Origin: Prolixibacteraceae bacterium JC049
Lineage (GTDB): Bacteria; Bacteroidota; Bacteroidia; Bacteroidales; Prolixibacteraceae
Length of the DNA: 64,000 nt
Direction of reading: 5' to 3'
NCBI GenBank assembly: GCA_023369685.1
Contig: SACZ01000002.1
Span: 310,001 to 374,000, forward strand
In this document: positions 54,259 through 62,774 of the stretch, in pieces
How the letters are laid out: the number at the start of each line of letters is the position of its first letter
Position numbering within the stretch: position 1 is the first letter of the stretch
The notes under the pieces: model-generated
The model's database searches: none
Told to the model about the DNA's origin: nothing
Seen by the model: the letters and a program-made list of their open reading frames with translations, nothing else
Program-made: the position numbers and the translations under genes

Positions 54259-54291
54259 AAAAGCCATCTGTTAATCAGATGGCTTTTCTTT
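54259..54291. terminator. Bidirectional terminator between amylase and yceI
   Basis: Perfect 12-bp stem AAAAGCCATCTG (54259-54270) with CAGATGGCTTTT (54276-54287), T-rich on both outgoing strands. Confidence 0.88.
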
Positions 54292-54296
54292 TATAA

Positions 54297-54875
54297 TTAC
54301 TTCATCAGTAATTTAAATTCCAATTTAAAATCGTCGTAAATGATTTTATCGCCAAGGTTCTTGAAAAACTTTTTCGAACCATATTTTACGCCATAATCAC
54401 TTCGGTCTACTACCATTGTTCCAGACAATAGGTACTTCCCATTCATCTTCATTATTTCAGCTTTAAAACCATATGGGCGGGTAACATCTTTAATGGTCAA
54501 ATCGCCTTTAACACGATAATTGTTACCACTCATCTTCTGAACCGATTTCAATACAAATTTGGCTGTAGGATACTTTTCAATATGAAAAAAGTCTTCCGAA
54601 TTCAGGTGATCAACCAATTTCTTATTCCACGATTCATTCTCCAGATCGGTACAGGTTATCGTCTTCATATCGATAACAAACTCTCCTGCTGTTATCATTT
54701 TATCTTCTACAGTAAGCTCTGCCGATTTCAGCATAATATTACCATAGTGCTTACCCGAAATTTTCTCACCAGTCCACTTCACCATGCTTTCCGATGAATC
54801 GAGCATAAACTTCTGTGCATAGCTACCTAAAGCGATCAACACCAAAAAAATAAATGTAAAAACTGTTTTTTTCAT
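54297..54875 (-). CDS. YceI family periplasmic protein
   Basis: 192 residues from ATG 54875 with signal peptide (VFTFIFLVLIALGSYAQ); TTG 54890 extends the frame. YceI lipocalin-like fold: SSESMVKWTGEKISGKHYG, GEFVIDMKTITCTDL, HLNSEDFFHIEKYPTAKF, GDLTIKDVTRP and DRSDYGVKYGSKKFF. The family binds polyisoprenoids or amphiphilic lipids. Here it lies beside OsmC and a Crp/Fnr regulator, a set often linked to stress or electron-carrier functions. Confidence 0.93.
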   Translation of the reverse strand: MKKTVFTFIFLVLIALGSYAQKFMLDSSESMVKWTGEKISGKHYGNIMLKSAELTVEDKMITAGEFVIDMKTITCTDLENESWNKKLVDHLNSEDFFHIEKYPTAKFVLKSVQKMSGNNYRVKGDLTIKDVTRPYGFKAEIMKMNGKYLLSGTMVVDRSDYGVKYGSKKFFKNLGDKIIYDDFKLEFKLLMK

Positions 54876-54985
54876 TATATATTCCCCCAATTTAATCGTT
54901 CAACCCATCTCAATTATAGAAACGAATTAAACTTGTTATTATTCCAATTTTCAACAGTTTTATACAGTTCAGTCGTAGTTTGGGC

Positions 54986-55399
54986 CTATTCAATTACAAT
55001 TTCCGAAGTTAGTTTAACAGATCCGCTTAATGTAGCACTAACACCACAATATCGATCTTCTGACAGTCCCACAGCCTTTTCCAGTTTTTCAATAGGTAGA
55101 TTTTTACCTTTAAAACGATAGATAATCTTCATTTCGGTGTACTTTTTAGGATGTTCTTCAGTCATATTTGCTTCTACCTCAACATTGAAACTGTCAACAT
55201 TTACACGCATTTTCTTAAGAATTGAAACCACATCCATACCCGTACATCCAGCCAGAGCAACCAACATTAGTTTCTTCGGACGAGGCCCGGAATCACTACC
55301 TCCCACATCCTCAGATGCATCCAACACCAACGGATGCCCATCCAGCTCTGTTTCGAAACTCATTTTATCTTGCCATTTTAAATCAATTTTATGTTTCAT
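54986..55399 (-). CDS. OsmC/Ohr family protein
   Basis: 137 residues. PRPKKLMLVALAGCTGMDVVSIL and EDRYCGVSATL hold the two conserved cysteines of the family, spaced as in OsmC thiol peroxidases, which reduce organic hydroperoxides. The glutamine/arginine partners cannot be judged from sequence alone. It is divergent from the Crp/Fnr gene with a short shared promoter region and lies 110 bases upstream of yceI in the same direction. Confidence 0.92.
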   Translation of the reverse strand: MKHKIDLKWQDKMSFETELDGHPLVLDASEDVGGSDSGPRPKKLMLVALAGCTGMDVVSILKKMRVNVDSFNVEVEANMTEEHPKKYTEMKIIYRFKGKNLPIEKLEKAVGLSEDRYCGVSATLSGSVKLTSEIVIE

Positions 55400-55426
55400 C
55401 TGTTAATCTATTTGAATTGTAAATTG

Positions 55427-55456
55427 TTGTAAATATAAATTTTAGTGATATTTTTA
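55427..55456 (+). promoter_or_regulatory. Candidate promoter of the Crp/Fnr regulator
   Basis: TTG at 55427-55429, 19-bp spacer, TATTTTTA at 55449-55456 (last base off consensus). Start near 55463, about 45 bases ahead of the ATG. The divergent osmC control elements overlap this region. Confidence 0.5.
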
Positions 55457-55507
55457 CTTTAGAGTTTTCTAAATAACAATATAAATGGTTTAAAGTTCCC
55501 ATTTAAG

Positions 55508-56209
55508 ATGAGAAGCACATTAAATAGGCCGACTCCTGAAGAGATGGATCTCTCAGGATTTAGGATCTTCAAACATTTAACTGAAGATGAGGTAAACAGA
55601 CTGAATTACGACAAAACGTGTTCGGTTTATAAAAAGGGAAGTGTTATTTATCGTGAAGGAAGTCGATTAACTGGTTTTTATTGTATTACCAAAGGTATTG
55701 TAAAGGTGTATAAAACCGGTATTGATGGAAAAGAGCAAATTATCCGTTTTGCCAAAAAGGGAGAAATTATTGCCTATCGATCATTGGTAAGTAATGAGTT
55801 GGCTTGTACAACAGCTAAGGTCATCGACGAAGCTGTACTGTGCCATGTTCCATATCAAACATTGTTATATCTAGTGGATAACAATTCGAAGTTTTCTCTT
55901 CATATGCTTCAGATTGTATGTAAAGAGCTGAAAGAAGCCAATGATTACATTACTGACATTGCACAGAAAACTGTTCGTGAGCGTCTGGCAGAGGTTTTAA
56001 TTCTGCTGAAATCGAATTTTGAATTGGATGAAAACCAAACACTTCAAATTTCATTGACACGCGAAGAGCTGGCCAATATGGTTGGAACAGCTACTGAATC
56101 GGTTATCCGACTACTATCAGAATTCAAACAAGACAAGCTGATTGAGTTACAGGGTCGAAAGATTAAATTCTTAGACCTTCAGGGGCTAACTAAAGTGGCC
56201 AACTTGTAA
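55508..56209 (+). CDS. Crp/Fnr-family transcriptional regulator
   Basis: 233 residues: cyclic-nucleotide-binding-like domain at about 20-140 (KKGSVIYREGSRLTGFYCITKGIVKVYK), then a Crp-type winged helix (LTREELANMVGTATESVIRLLSEFKQDKLIEL). No N-terminal Fe-S cysteine cluster as in FNR; the cysteines at about 38, 57, 100 and 112 are scattered. Divergent to osmC, so it may control osmC-yceI and itself (inference). Ligand unknown. Confidence 0.92.
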   Translation: MRSTLNRPTPEEMDLSGFRIFKHLTEDEVNRLNYDKTCSVYKKGSVIYREGSRLTGFYCITKGIVKVYKTGIDGKEQIIRFAKKGEIIAYRSLVSNELACTTAKVIDEAVLCHVPYQTLLYLVDNNSKFSLHMLQIVCKELKEANDYITDIAQKTVRERLAEVLILLKSNFELDENQTLQISLTREELANMVGTATESVIRLLSEFKQDKLIELQGRKIKFLDLQGLTKVANL

Positions 56210-56235
56210 TAGAAATTGTTTTACAAAACAGCATA

Positions 56236-56275
56236 AAAAAAGAGAGTGTACTTTCAACAGGTCACTCTCTTTTCA
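56236..56275. terminator. Bidirectional terminator between crp/fnr and mtnP
   Basis: AAAAGAGAGTG (56238-56248) pairs perfectly with CACTCTCTTTT (56263-56273); T-runs leave on both strands. Confidence 0.85.
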
Positions 56276-56293
56276 TTTTATATCGAAATTGCA

Positions 56294-57037
56294 CTAGAAG
56301 TTTTCAATGGTATTTACCAACAGTCTTAGCACATTGCTTACATTGGCCTTGAATACTTCCATTACAGCCTCCATTGTTACAGGCTCTTCATCGGTTTTCC
56401 AACAATCGTAATCGGTACTCATCGCTACTGCAGCATACGGAATTTCCATTTCATTGGCCAAAGCACATTCAGGAGCCACCGACATATTAATCACATCGGC
56501 TCCCCACATACGAAACATGTGGCTTTCGGCACGCGTTGAGAAACGAGGCCCTTCAATTGAAATTACAGTTCCTTTTTCATGAAAAGTTAGCTCTTCTTTT
56601 TTTGCGGCAGCAACCAATTTCTCACGTAATGTCGCATCAAATGGATCGGCCATTGGAGTATGTTTCATTCCTTCATTGAAATCATCGAAAAAGGTAAGCT
56701 TGCGCATTCGTGTAAAATCGATAAACTGATCTAAAACTACCAAATGCCCACGATCAATCTCCTCTCGCAAGCTACCACAAGCGGTAGTCGCAATAATATG
56801 GGTGCATCCCAATTCGTTGATTGCCCATATATTGGCCTTATTATTTACCTGCGTTGGAGTGATATTATGCTTACGTCCGTGACGCGACAGAATTACCACC
56901 TCTATTCCGGCAATTTCGCCAGTTATAAAATCAGAACTTGGCGCTCCGTATGGAGTTTCTACCTCAACTCGTGATGCATTTTTCAGAAGATCTGGATTTT
57001 CTAATCCCGAACCTCCAATGATAGCTATTTTGGTCAT
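56294..57037 (-). CDS. mtnP: S-methyl-5'-thioadenosine phosphorylase
   Basis: 247 residues of the PNP/UDP family, MTAP branch. IAIIGGSGL start, phosphate site LSRHGRKHNITP, ATTACGSLRE, IEGPRFSTRAE, INMSVAPECALANE and AMSTDYDCWK are family motifs. It splits methylthioadenosine with phosphate into adenine and methylthioribose-1-phosphate, the substrate of MtnA encoded 3 bases upstream. A 6-oxopurine phosphorylase is the alternative, but the linkage to mtnA supports MTAP. Confidence 0.94.
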   Translation of the reverse strand: MTKIAIIGGSGLENPDLLKNASRVEVETPYGAPSSDFITGEIAGIEVVILSRHGRKHNITPTQVNNKANIWAINELGCTHIIATTACGSLREEIDRGHLVVLDQFIDFTRMRKLTFFDDFNEGMKHTPMADPFDATLREKLVAAAKKEELTFHEKGTVISIEGPRFSTRAESHMFRMWGADVINMSVAPECALANEMEIPYAAVAMSTDYDCWKTDEEPVTMEAVMEVFKANVSNVLRLLVNTIENF

Positions 57038-57040
57038 GCG

Positions 57041-58132
57041 TTAAATTTTATCGTTAAACATTTGGGTGATGGCTGTTTCATTGGCTTCGCACACTCCTCG
57101 TTCTGTAATTAAACCAGCCACCAAGCGTGCCGGAGTAACATCGAAACCATAGTTAGCAACAGGACTGTTCTCTGGCATAATTCGAGTAGTTACCACTTCG
57201 TTGTTAAGCACTCCTTCCATGGCAAACACTTCTGCTCCATCGCGCTGCTCAATGGGAATTTCTTTCACCCCATCTTTTAAATTAAAGTCGAAAGTAGTTG
57301 ATGGTAGTGCAACATAAAACGGAACATTATTATCGGAAGCAGCTAATGCCTTAAGGTAAGTACCAATTTTATTGGCCACATCGCCCTGGCGTGTAGTTCT
57401 GTCACTTCCCACAATCACCAAATCAACCATTCCATGTTGCATTAAATGTCCTCCGGTATTATCTGGAATAATGGTATGCGACACACCTTGTTCTCCCAGC
57501 TCATATGCTGTCAGCTTAGCTCCCTGGTTGCGCGGGCGCGTTTCGTCTACCCAAACATGAATATCAATTCCTTTCAGTTGCGCTTTATAAATTGGAGCAG
57601 TTGCAGTTCCCCAATCCACACACGCCAACCAACCAGCATTGCAATGCGTAAGGATATTTACCGTCTCTCCCTTTTTCTTCTCACTAATTGCTTCAATTAG
57701 TTTAACTCCATGTTCTCCAATGGCATCGCAAAAGTCAATCTCATTTTGTTTTACTACGTAAGCCTCTTTCAATGCTATTTCTGCAGCATTGGCATAGTCG
57801 GCTCCAATGGCATCAATCACCTGATCAACTGCAATGGCTAAATTCACAGCCGTTGGGCGCGACGATTTCAAGTAATCGCCCTTTGCTTTTAACAATTCTG
57901 AAGTTACCACTGACTCATTCTTTATTCCCAGCCACAATCCGTAGGCGGCAGTTACTCCAATCAACGGAGCACCACGAACAATCATATCGGCTATGGCATG
58001 CCAGGCATCTTCAATGGTATTTAATTCAATTGTTTCAAATCGAAATGGCAAAATTCGCTGATCGATCACTGTAACAGTATCGTTTTCGCTATTATGCCAG
58101 ATAGTATGGTAATGTTTATTATCTATTTGCAT
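57041..58132 (-). CDS. mtnA: Methylthioribose-1-phosphate isomerase
   Basis: 363 residues from ATG 58132 (TTG 58153 extends the frame). MtnA motifs: VTVIDQRILPFRFE, MIVRGAPLIGVTAAYG, ILTHCNAGWLACVDWGTA with the catalytic Cys, VDETRPRNQGAKLTA, VIVGSDRTTRQGDVANKIGT with the catalytic Asp, and PENSPVANYGFDVTPARLV. It turns the aldose phosphate into methylthioribulose-1-phosphate in methionine salvage. Two-gene operon with mtnP; later salvage genes (mtnB-D) are not in this window. Confidence 0.96.
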   Translation of the reverse strand: MQIDNKHYHTIWHNSENDTVTVIDQRILPFRFETIELNTIEDAWHAIADMIVRGAPLIGVTAAYGLWLGIKNESVVTSELLKAKGDYLKSSRPTAVNLAIAVDQVIDAIGADYANAAEIALKEAYVVKQNEIDFCDAIGEHGVKLIEAISEKKKGETVNILTHCNAGWLACVDWGTATAPIYKAQLKGIDIHVWVDETRPRNQGAKLTAYELGEQGVSHTIIPDNTGGHLMQHGMVDLVIVGSDRTTRQGDVANKIGTYLKALAASDNNVPFYVALPSTTFDFNLKDGVKEIPIEQRDGAEVFAMEGVLNNEVVTTRIMPENSPVANYGFDVTPARLVAGLITERGVCEANETAITQMFNDKI

Positions 58133-58199
58133 CGGTATTGAATTTTCTAACAAATATCAAAGATAAATACTTCATTATAAATGCGAATACATTTTCTTA

Positions 58200-58207
58200 T
58201 ACCTTTG
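58200..58207 (+). promoter_or_regulatory. Candidate -7 element for the HAD gene
   Basis: TACCTTTG, exact TAnnTTTG, 30 bases upstream of the ATG at 58237. No TTG at the expected distance. Confidence 0.4.
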
Positions 58208-58236
58208 AATCGCTTTCGTTAATTTAAACCGATACA

Positions 58237-58854
58237 ATGGCAGCTTCAATTCATAAAGCAAAGAATATAATTTTCGATTTGGGAGGAGTACTTCTAAACC
58301 TGAATATCCATAATAGTTTAAATGCATTTATTGAGCTCGGATATCCTCCGGTTGTTCATATCGATGAATTGGTTACTCATGAATCTCCATTTGGGCAACT
58401 GGAAAGAGGAGAATTATCGCCAACAGACTTTATCGAGGCAGTTAAAAACATGTTACCTAACGGCACTACTTCAAAACAAGTAGAAACAGCTTGGTGCGCT
58501 ATGTTGCTTGATATTCCAGCCAATAGAGTTGACGCACTAAAAAAACTAAAGGAGACTCACCAACTATACCTATACAGTAACACAAACGCTATTCATGCCC
58601 AATACTTCGAGTCGAAATTCTTCCAAATGTATGGATTTGAACTCGCAACACTTTTCAACAAGGTTTACTATTCGCATGAAGTTGGTTACAGGAAACCATC
58701 GCCAGAAGGATTCCAGAGAATTCTTTCAGAAAACCACCTTATTCCAGTAGACACCATTTTTGTTGACGATTTACAGCCCAATTTAGATGCCGCAAAACAA
58801 CTAGGTATGCAAACTTTATTGATCGACCCCAAGGTTGGGTTTACATTGAAGTAA
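58237..58854 (+). CDS. HAD-superfamily hydrolase (YihX-like phosphatase)
   Basis: 205 residues. Motif I reads FDLGGVL, where the second Asp of the usual DxD is Gly, as in YihX-type sugar-1-phosphate phosphatases (FDLGNV). Motif II LYSNTNAIH, motif III RKPSPEGF and motif IV FVDDLQPNLDAAK are intact, with a C1-type cap between about residues 17 and 90. It is likely a small-molecule phosphatase; the substrate is unknown. Divergent from mtnA and apparently monocistronic. Confidence 0.9.
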   Translation: MAASIHKAKNIIFDLGGVLLNLNIHNSLNAFIELGYPPVVHIDELVTHESPFGQLERGELSPTDFIEAVKNMLPNGTTSKQVETAWCAMLLDIPANRVDALKKLKETHQLYLYSNTNAIHAQYFESKFFQMYGFELATLFNKVYYSHEVGYRKPSPEGFQRILSENHLIPVDTIFVDDLQPNLDAAKQLGMQTLLIDPKVGFTLK

Positions 58855-58976
58855 CTGCATATTTACAAATCACATAATTTAAATTTGAAATGAATTAAAA
58901 TCGAAATTCTATTCTATTACCTGATTTTCGTAGTTTTACGGTCAATTAACTCTCAATTTTTTAATTAAAAACTACT

Positions 58977-61274
58977 ATGCGAATAATCAGTAAAGGTATT
59001 TTGGTTATATCTGCTTTGTTTTTAATGGCTGCTTGCAGCGTTAAACACGAAACAAAAGTATACAACCAAGGTATCAACGTAGTTCCAAAACCAATGGAAC
59101 TAACACAGAATGAAGGCAATTTCGAGCTATCGAAGAAAACGAAAGTGGTTGTTGCTAACAATCCTGAATTGAAAAAAGTAGCAGAATACTTCGTTGAGAA
59201 AGTAAAGCTAGCTACAGGTTTCGATTTACAAATTACTTCTGAAGCTACATCTAGCAACTTCGTTGAGTTTTCTCTAGCTGCTAAATCGACAAAAGCAGAA
59301 GGTTACACTTTGAATGTAACAAAGAAAGGAGCTAAAGTTGCAGCTAAAACTGCCAAAGGCGCTTTCTACGGAATGCAAACGTTAATGCAACTTCTTCCTG
59401 CTGAAATTGAAAGCAGTACTGTTGTAAACGATGTTAACTGGACAATTCCTGCTGTATCAGTGAATGATGCTCCTCGCTACCCATACCGTGGTATGCACCT
59501 GGATGTTTGTCGTCATTTCTACCCTATTGAGTTCATTAAAAAACAATTGGACGTAATGGCCATGTTTAAAATGAACTATTTCCACTGGCACTTAACAGAG
59601 GATCAAGGATGGAGAATTGAAATTAAGAAATATCCAAAATTGACAGAGATTGGTTCTAAGCGTATGGAAGGTGAAGGTCACGAATATGGTGGTTTTTACA
59701 CTCAGGAGCAGGTGAAAGAGATTGTGAAATATGCACAAGATCGTTTCATTACTGTTATTCCTGAAATTGAACTTCCTGGTCACGCATTGGGTGCATTAAC
59801 AGCTTATCCAGAGTACTCATGTACTGGTGGTCCTTTCAAAGTACGTAACATTTGGGGTGTTGAGCCAGACGTTTACTGTGCAGGTAAAGAAGAGACATTC
59901 CAATTCTTGAATGACATTATTGATGAAGTAGTTGCACTATTTCCATCAGAATATTTCCACATTGGTGGTGACGAGTGTCCAAAGAAACGTTGGGAAAAAT
60001 GTAAGCTTTGCCAGAAGCGCATGAAGAAAGAAGGCTTGAAAGACGAGCATGAACTTCAGAGTTATTTCATTCAGCGTGTTGAAAAAATGTTATTAAAACA
60101 TGGCAAGAAGATGATTGGATGGGACGAAATTCTGGAAGGAGGATTAGCTCCAACAGCAACAGTTATGTCATGGAGAGGTGAAAAAGGAGGTATTAAAGCT
60201 GCCAACGAAGGTCACGATGTAATTATGACTCCTGGAAACTGGTGTTACCTTGACCATTACCAGGGAAGCAACAAAGTAGAGCCAGTTGCTATTGGTGGTT
60301 ACACTACGCTTGCCGAATCGTACAGCTACGATCCACAGCCAAAAGAAATTGCTGCTGATAAAGCAAAACACATTCTAGGAACACAAGGAAATGTTTGGAC
60401 AGAGTACATGTACACTGCAGCCATTGCTGAATACAGAATTTATCCTCGTATTATTGCTTTGGCTGAAGTAAACTGGACTCCTAAAGCAAAGAAAAACTAC
60501 GAGGACTTTGAAAAGCGTATGAACAACCAGTTTGTTCGTTTAGACAAGCACAATATCAATTACCATATTCCACTTCCTGAAGGTCCTGCTAACAAAGTAG
60601 TATTTACAGATAAAGCAGAATTGAAATTCACAACTGTTCGTCCTGTAAAAATGGTTTACACATTAGATGGAAGCCAGCCTACTGCTACTTCAACAGAATA
60701 TACTGCACCAATTGTAATTACTAAAAACACTACTGTAAAAATTGCATCAGTATTGATTTCTGGTAAGATGAGTAAAGTGCGCACAATCACTGTTGAGAAG
60801 CAAACTCCTGCCAAAGCAGTTGCTTTAGATCACACTCACAAGGGATTGAAGATGAAAGTAGCTGAAGGTCATTTTGTAAAAGTAGCTGACCTGAAAAAGG
60901 CGAAAAACTGGAAAGATGGTAAAATCAAAGATATTGGTAAAGCACACAAACTATTCGATATGAAAAAGCCATCGGCTGTAATTATCGAAGGTTATATCAA
61001 TATTCCAGAAACTGGTGTTTACCGTTTCTCTTCGAACTTGGATCAATTGCACATCGATGGCAAGTTGTTAGTTAATAACGACGGAGAAGTGAAGCGATTC
61101 TCTAGAAACGATGCAATGGTTGCATTGGAAAAAGGTTATCACCCTGTGAAGATGATTTACATCAACAACATTATTGGTGGATGGCCACAAAACTGGAATG
61201 GACCAAAAGTTCAGTACAGATTGAAAGGAACTAAAAAGTACAATACGGTTAAAGCAGATATGTATGTTCACTAA
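58977..61274 (+). CDS. GH20 beta-N-acetylhexosaminidase lipoprotein with C-terminal PA14-like domain
   Basis: 765 residues with lipoprotein signal (ILVISALFLMAAC). GH20b N-terminal domain (about 33-155), catalytic barrel from RYPYRGMHLDVCRHF with the Asp332-Glu333 pair in HIGGDECPKKRW, then a chitobiase/Fn3-associated domain (YTLDGSQPTATSTEYT) and a C-terminal PA14-like region (about 640-760: IIEGYINIPETGVYRFSSNL, LHIDGKLLVNNDG). It removes terminal GlcNAc or GalNAc from glycans or chito-oligomers. Monocistronic, not part of a SusCD locus in this window. Confidence 0.95.
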   Translation: MRIISKGILVISALFLMAACSVKHETKVYNQGINVVPKPMELTQNEGNFELSKKTKVVVANNPELKKVAEYFVEKVKLATGFDLQITSEATSSNFVEFSLAAKSTKAEGYTLNVTKKGAKVAAKTAKGAFYGMQTLMQLLPAEIESSTVVNDVNWTIPAVSVNDAPRYPYRGMHLDVCRHFYPIEFIKKQLDVMAMFKMNYFHWHLTEDQGWRIEIKKYPKLTEIGSKRMEGEGHEYGGFYTQEQVKEIVKYAQDRFITVIPEIELPGHALGALTAYPEYSCTGGPFKVRNIWGVEPDVYCAGKEETFQFLNDIIDEVVALFPSEYFHIGGDECPKKRWEKCKLCQKRMKKEGLKDEHELQSYFIQRVEKMLLKHGKKMIGWDEILEGGLAPTATVMSWRGEKGGIKAANEGHDVIMTPGNWCYLDHYQGSNKVEPVAIGGYTTLAESYSYDPQPKEIAADKAKHILGTQGNVWTEYMYTAAIAEYRIYPRIIALAEVNWTPKAKKNYEDFEKRMNNQFVRLDKHNINYHIPLPEGPANKVVFTDKAELKFTTVRPVKMVYTLDGSQPTATSTEYTAPIVITKNTTVKIASVLISGKMSKVRTITVEKQTPAKAVALDHTHKGLKMKVAEGHFVKVADLKKAKNWKDGKIKDIGKAHKLFDMKKPSAVIIEGYINIPETGVYRFSSNLDQLHIDGKLLVNNDGEVKRFSRNDAMVALEKGYHPVKMIYINNIIGGWPQNWNGPKVQYRLKGTKKYNTVKADMYVH

Positions 61275-61297
61275 TCCGTAGTGCATTTCTATATGAA

Positions 61298-61329
61298 AGA
61301 CCAGTAGCTTCGATGTTGCTGGTCTTTTT
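61298..61329 (+). terminator. Intrinsic terminator of the GH20 gene
   Basis: AGACCAG (61298-61304) pairs with CTGGTCT (61319-61325), extended inward by four G-U/A-T pairs, then a run of T. Confidence 0.85.
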
Positions 61330-61395
61330 TTATTCTTGCAACTAAAAGTGTGATTAATTGACTTGCATAACCACAACAAAGAACACATCTAAAAA

Positions 61396-61427
61396 CAAAA
61401 AAAGCTGCTCATGTAAATGAACAGCTT
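61396..61427 (-). terminator. Terminator of the MORN-like lipoprotein gene
   Basis: On the minus strand AAGCTGTTCAT pairs with ATGAGCAGCTT (61402-61412 with 61417-61427), followed by a T-run. Confidence 0.82.
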
Positions 61428-61449
61428 ATCTATAACCAGTTAATCTGGC

Positions 61450-62187
61450 TTAATATTTTATTGTTCCGGTAACAATTAGCTTGTTGTAGTAACGTGTTGA
61501 TGCTACTGCTGTAATGTTCTCGAAACGTTTGGTAGCTGTAATTGGAATTAATAAACGACCTACTCCGTTTTTAACTTCCAGCTCTTTCATGTTTTTGGAA
61601 ACATATTTACCATCCACCAGAAAGCCAGCAAAGTATTTCACCTTTTTAGCCTTATTCGACATCTTAGCTGTAATTTCGATAAATCCTTTTTTCTTCTTCG
61701 AAGACAGAATCAGCTTAGGCTGCTTCACAGGAACTCCTTTATTGGTAAACTCTTTCAATCCAAGTCCAGGTAAGCCCATCTTATAAACATATTCAGCCTG
61801 AAGTTGTCCGTTCTTGTGGTAACGACGACAAGTTCCATCCAGCTTACCATTGGTATATGGCTGTTCTTTCCAAACCTGAGGTTTCTTACCACCAAATGCC
61901 TGATAATATGTCTTGGCAACACCAACTCGCTTATTCATTAAATAATCGATCTCAGAATACAAGCTTCCGTGTGGATAGAAACGCTTTTGAAGTCCGTGAC
62001 GCTTATTGGTTCCTTTTAAAATTGAGATCTCATATTCAATTTTCTTCGGATTGGTTTTGAAAGGTTTTTTTACAACAATAATGGAATCATTATCATCGGT
62101 TTTTTCGGCTGTCTTTTTTGTTCCTGAAGTAAAACAGCTCGACAAAAAGGTAATCAATACCAGGTAGAAAGTAATTTTTTTCAGCAT
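61450..62187 (-). CDS. MORN-repeat-like (YwqK-type) lipoprotein
   Basis: 245 residues with lipoprotein signal (ITFYLVLITFLSSC). Residues about 55-140 carry MORN/YwqK-like units: GLQKRFYPHGSLYSEIDYLMNKRVG, YTNGKLDGTCRRYHKNGQLQAEYVY. The C-terminal ~100 residues form a predicted beta domain without a recognised name. Database entries call such repeats YwqK-family antitoxin, but there is no toxin here; a structural envelope role is more likely. Monocistronic. Confidence 0.8.
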   Translation of the reverse strand: MLKKITFYLVLITFLSSCFTSGTKKTAEKTDDNDSIIVVKKPFKTNPKKIEYEISILKGTNKRHGLQKRFYPHGSLYSEIDYLMNKRVGVAKTYYQAFGGKKPQVWKEQPYTNGKLDGTCRRYHKNGQLQAEYVYKMGLPGLGLKEFTNKGVPVKQPKLILSSKKKKGFIEITAKMSNKAKKVKYFAGFLVDGKYVSKNMKELEVKNGVGRLLIPITATKRFENITAVASTRYYNKLIVTGTIKY

Positions 62188-62232
62188 TATAACTATTTTA
62201 ATATTCCGAGGAAATATTTCCCCACCAATAAA

Positions 62233-62565
62233 TTATTCTAACTCAAGTTCGTCCATTGGATTCCAGAAAACCGTTTCAAGGTTCTGAATTTGATCATCGA
62301 CAATCACTATTCCCTCATTCTCCAGCAGCTCTCTCATTACTGATTGCCCTCCAAAGTGAGACTTTCCTGATAAAATGCCTTTTTGATTTACTACTCGATG
62401 AGCCGGCACATAATAGTCGGTATGACGCAAGTTATTCAATGCCCAACCAACCATACGCGAAGACCTAGGGCTTCCCAAATAGCGGGCTATTGCACCATAA
62501 CTAGTTACTTTTCCGACAGGAATAAGCGCAACCACTTGATATACTTGATCGTAAAAATCAGACAT
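62233..62565 (-). CDS. Alkyltransferase-like protein (ATL), MGMT-family without active-site cysteine
   Basis: 110 residues covering only the DNA-binding/alkyltransferase domain of MGMT. VGKVTSYGAIARYLGSPRSSRMVGWALNN matches the helix-turn-helix with the arginine finger; the PCHRV motif of MGMT is PAHRV here (VPAHRVVNQKG). ATL proteins bind O6-alkylguanine, flip it out and hand the lesion to nucleotide excision repair rather than reversing it. The C-terminus is slightly longer than in minimal ATLs. Apparently monocistronic. Confidence 0.92.
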   Translation of the reverse strand: MSDFYDQVYQVVALIPVGKVTSYGAIARYLGSPRSSRMVGWALNNLRHTDYYVPAHRVVNQKGILSGKSHFGGQSVMRELLENEGIVIVDDQIQNLETVFWNPMDELELE

Positions 62566-62705
62566 TTTATTTTCTTAATCGATGATATCATTGAACAATT
62601 TGGTGGGATGTATTGCAATGCTATCATTGGAAGCTAATTTCAGCTTCTGCAATCAAAAATAGGAATCTTTGGCAACTGCGCCAAACAAATAGGTAAGTAA
62701 GAAAA

Positions 62706-62748
62706 ATTATTGGCCTTGCAGAGATGATTTTGTCTCCAGCAAGGCCAA
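62706..62748 (-). terminator. Intrinsic terminator of trmB
   Basis: Perfect 10-bp outer stem TTGGCCTTGC (62710-62719) with GCAAGGCCAA (62739-62748) plus an inner GAGA/TCTC pairing; T-rich on the minus exit. Confidence 0.85.
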
Positions 62749-62774
62749 TAAACAAGGAACCTAAGTTCGATTTA

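Noticed and set aside
58237-58854. HAD protein considered as inactive because motif I lacks the second Asp
   Set aside because: DLGGV/DLGNV motif I is normal in the YihX-type group, and motifs II-IV are complete.
61450-62187. MORN-like lipoprotein considered as antitoxin of a toxin-antitoxin pair
   Set aside because: It has a lipoprotein signal, and no toxin gene is adjacent; the database family name is misleading here.
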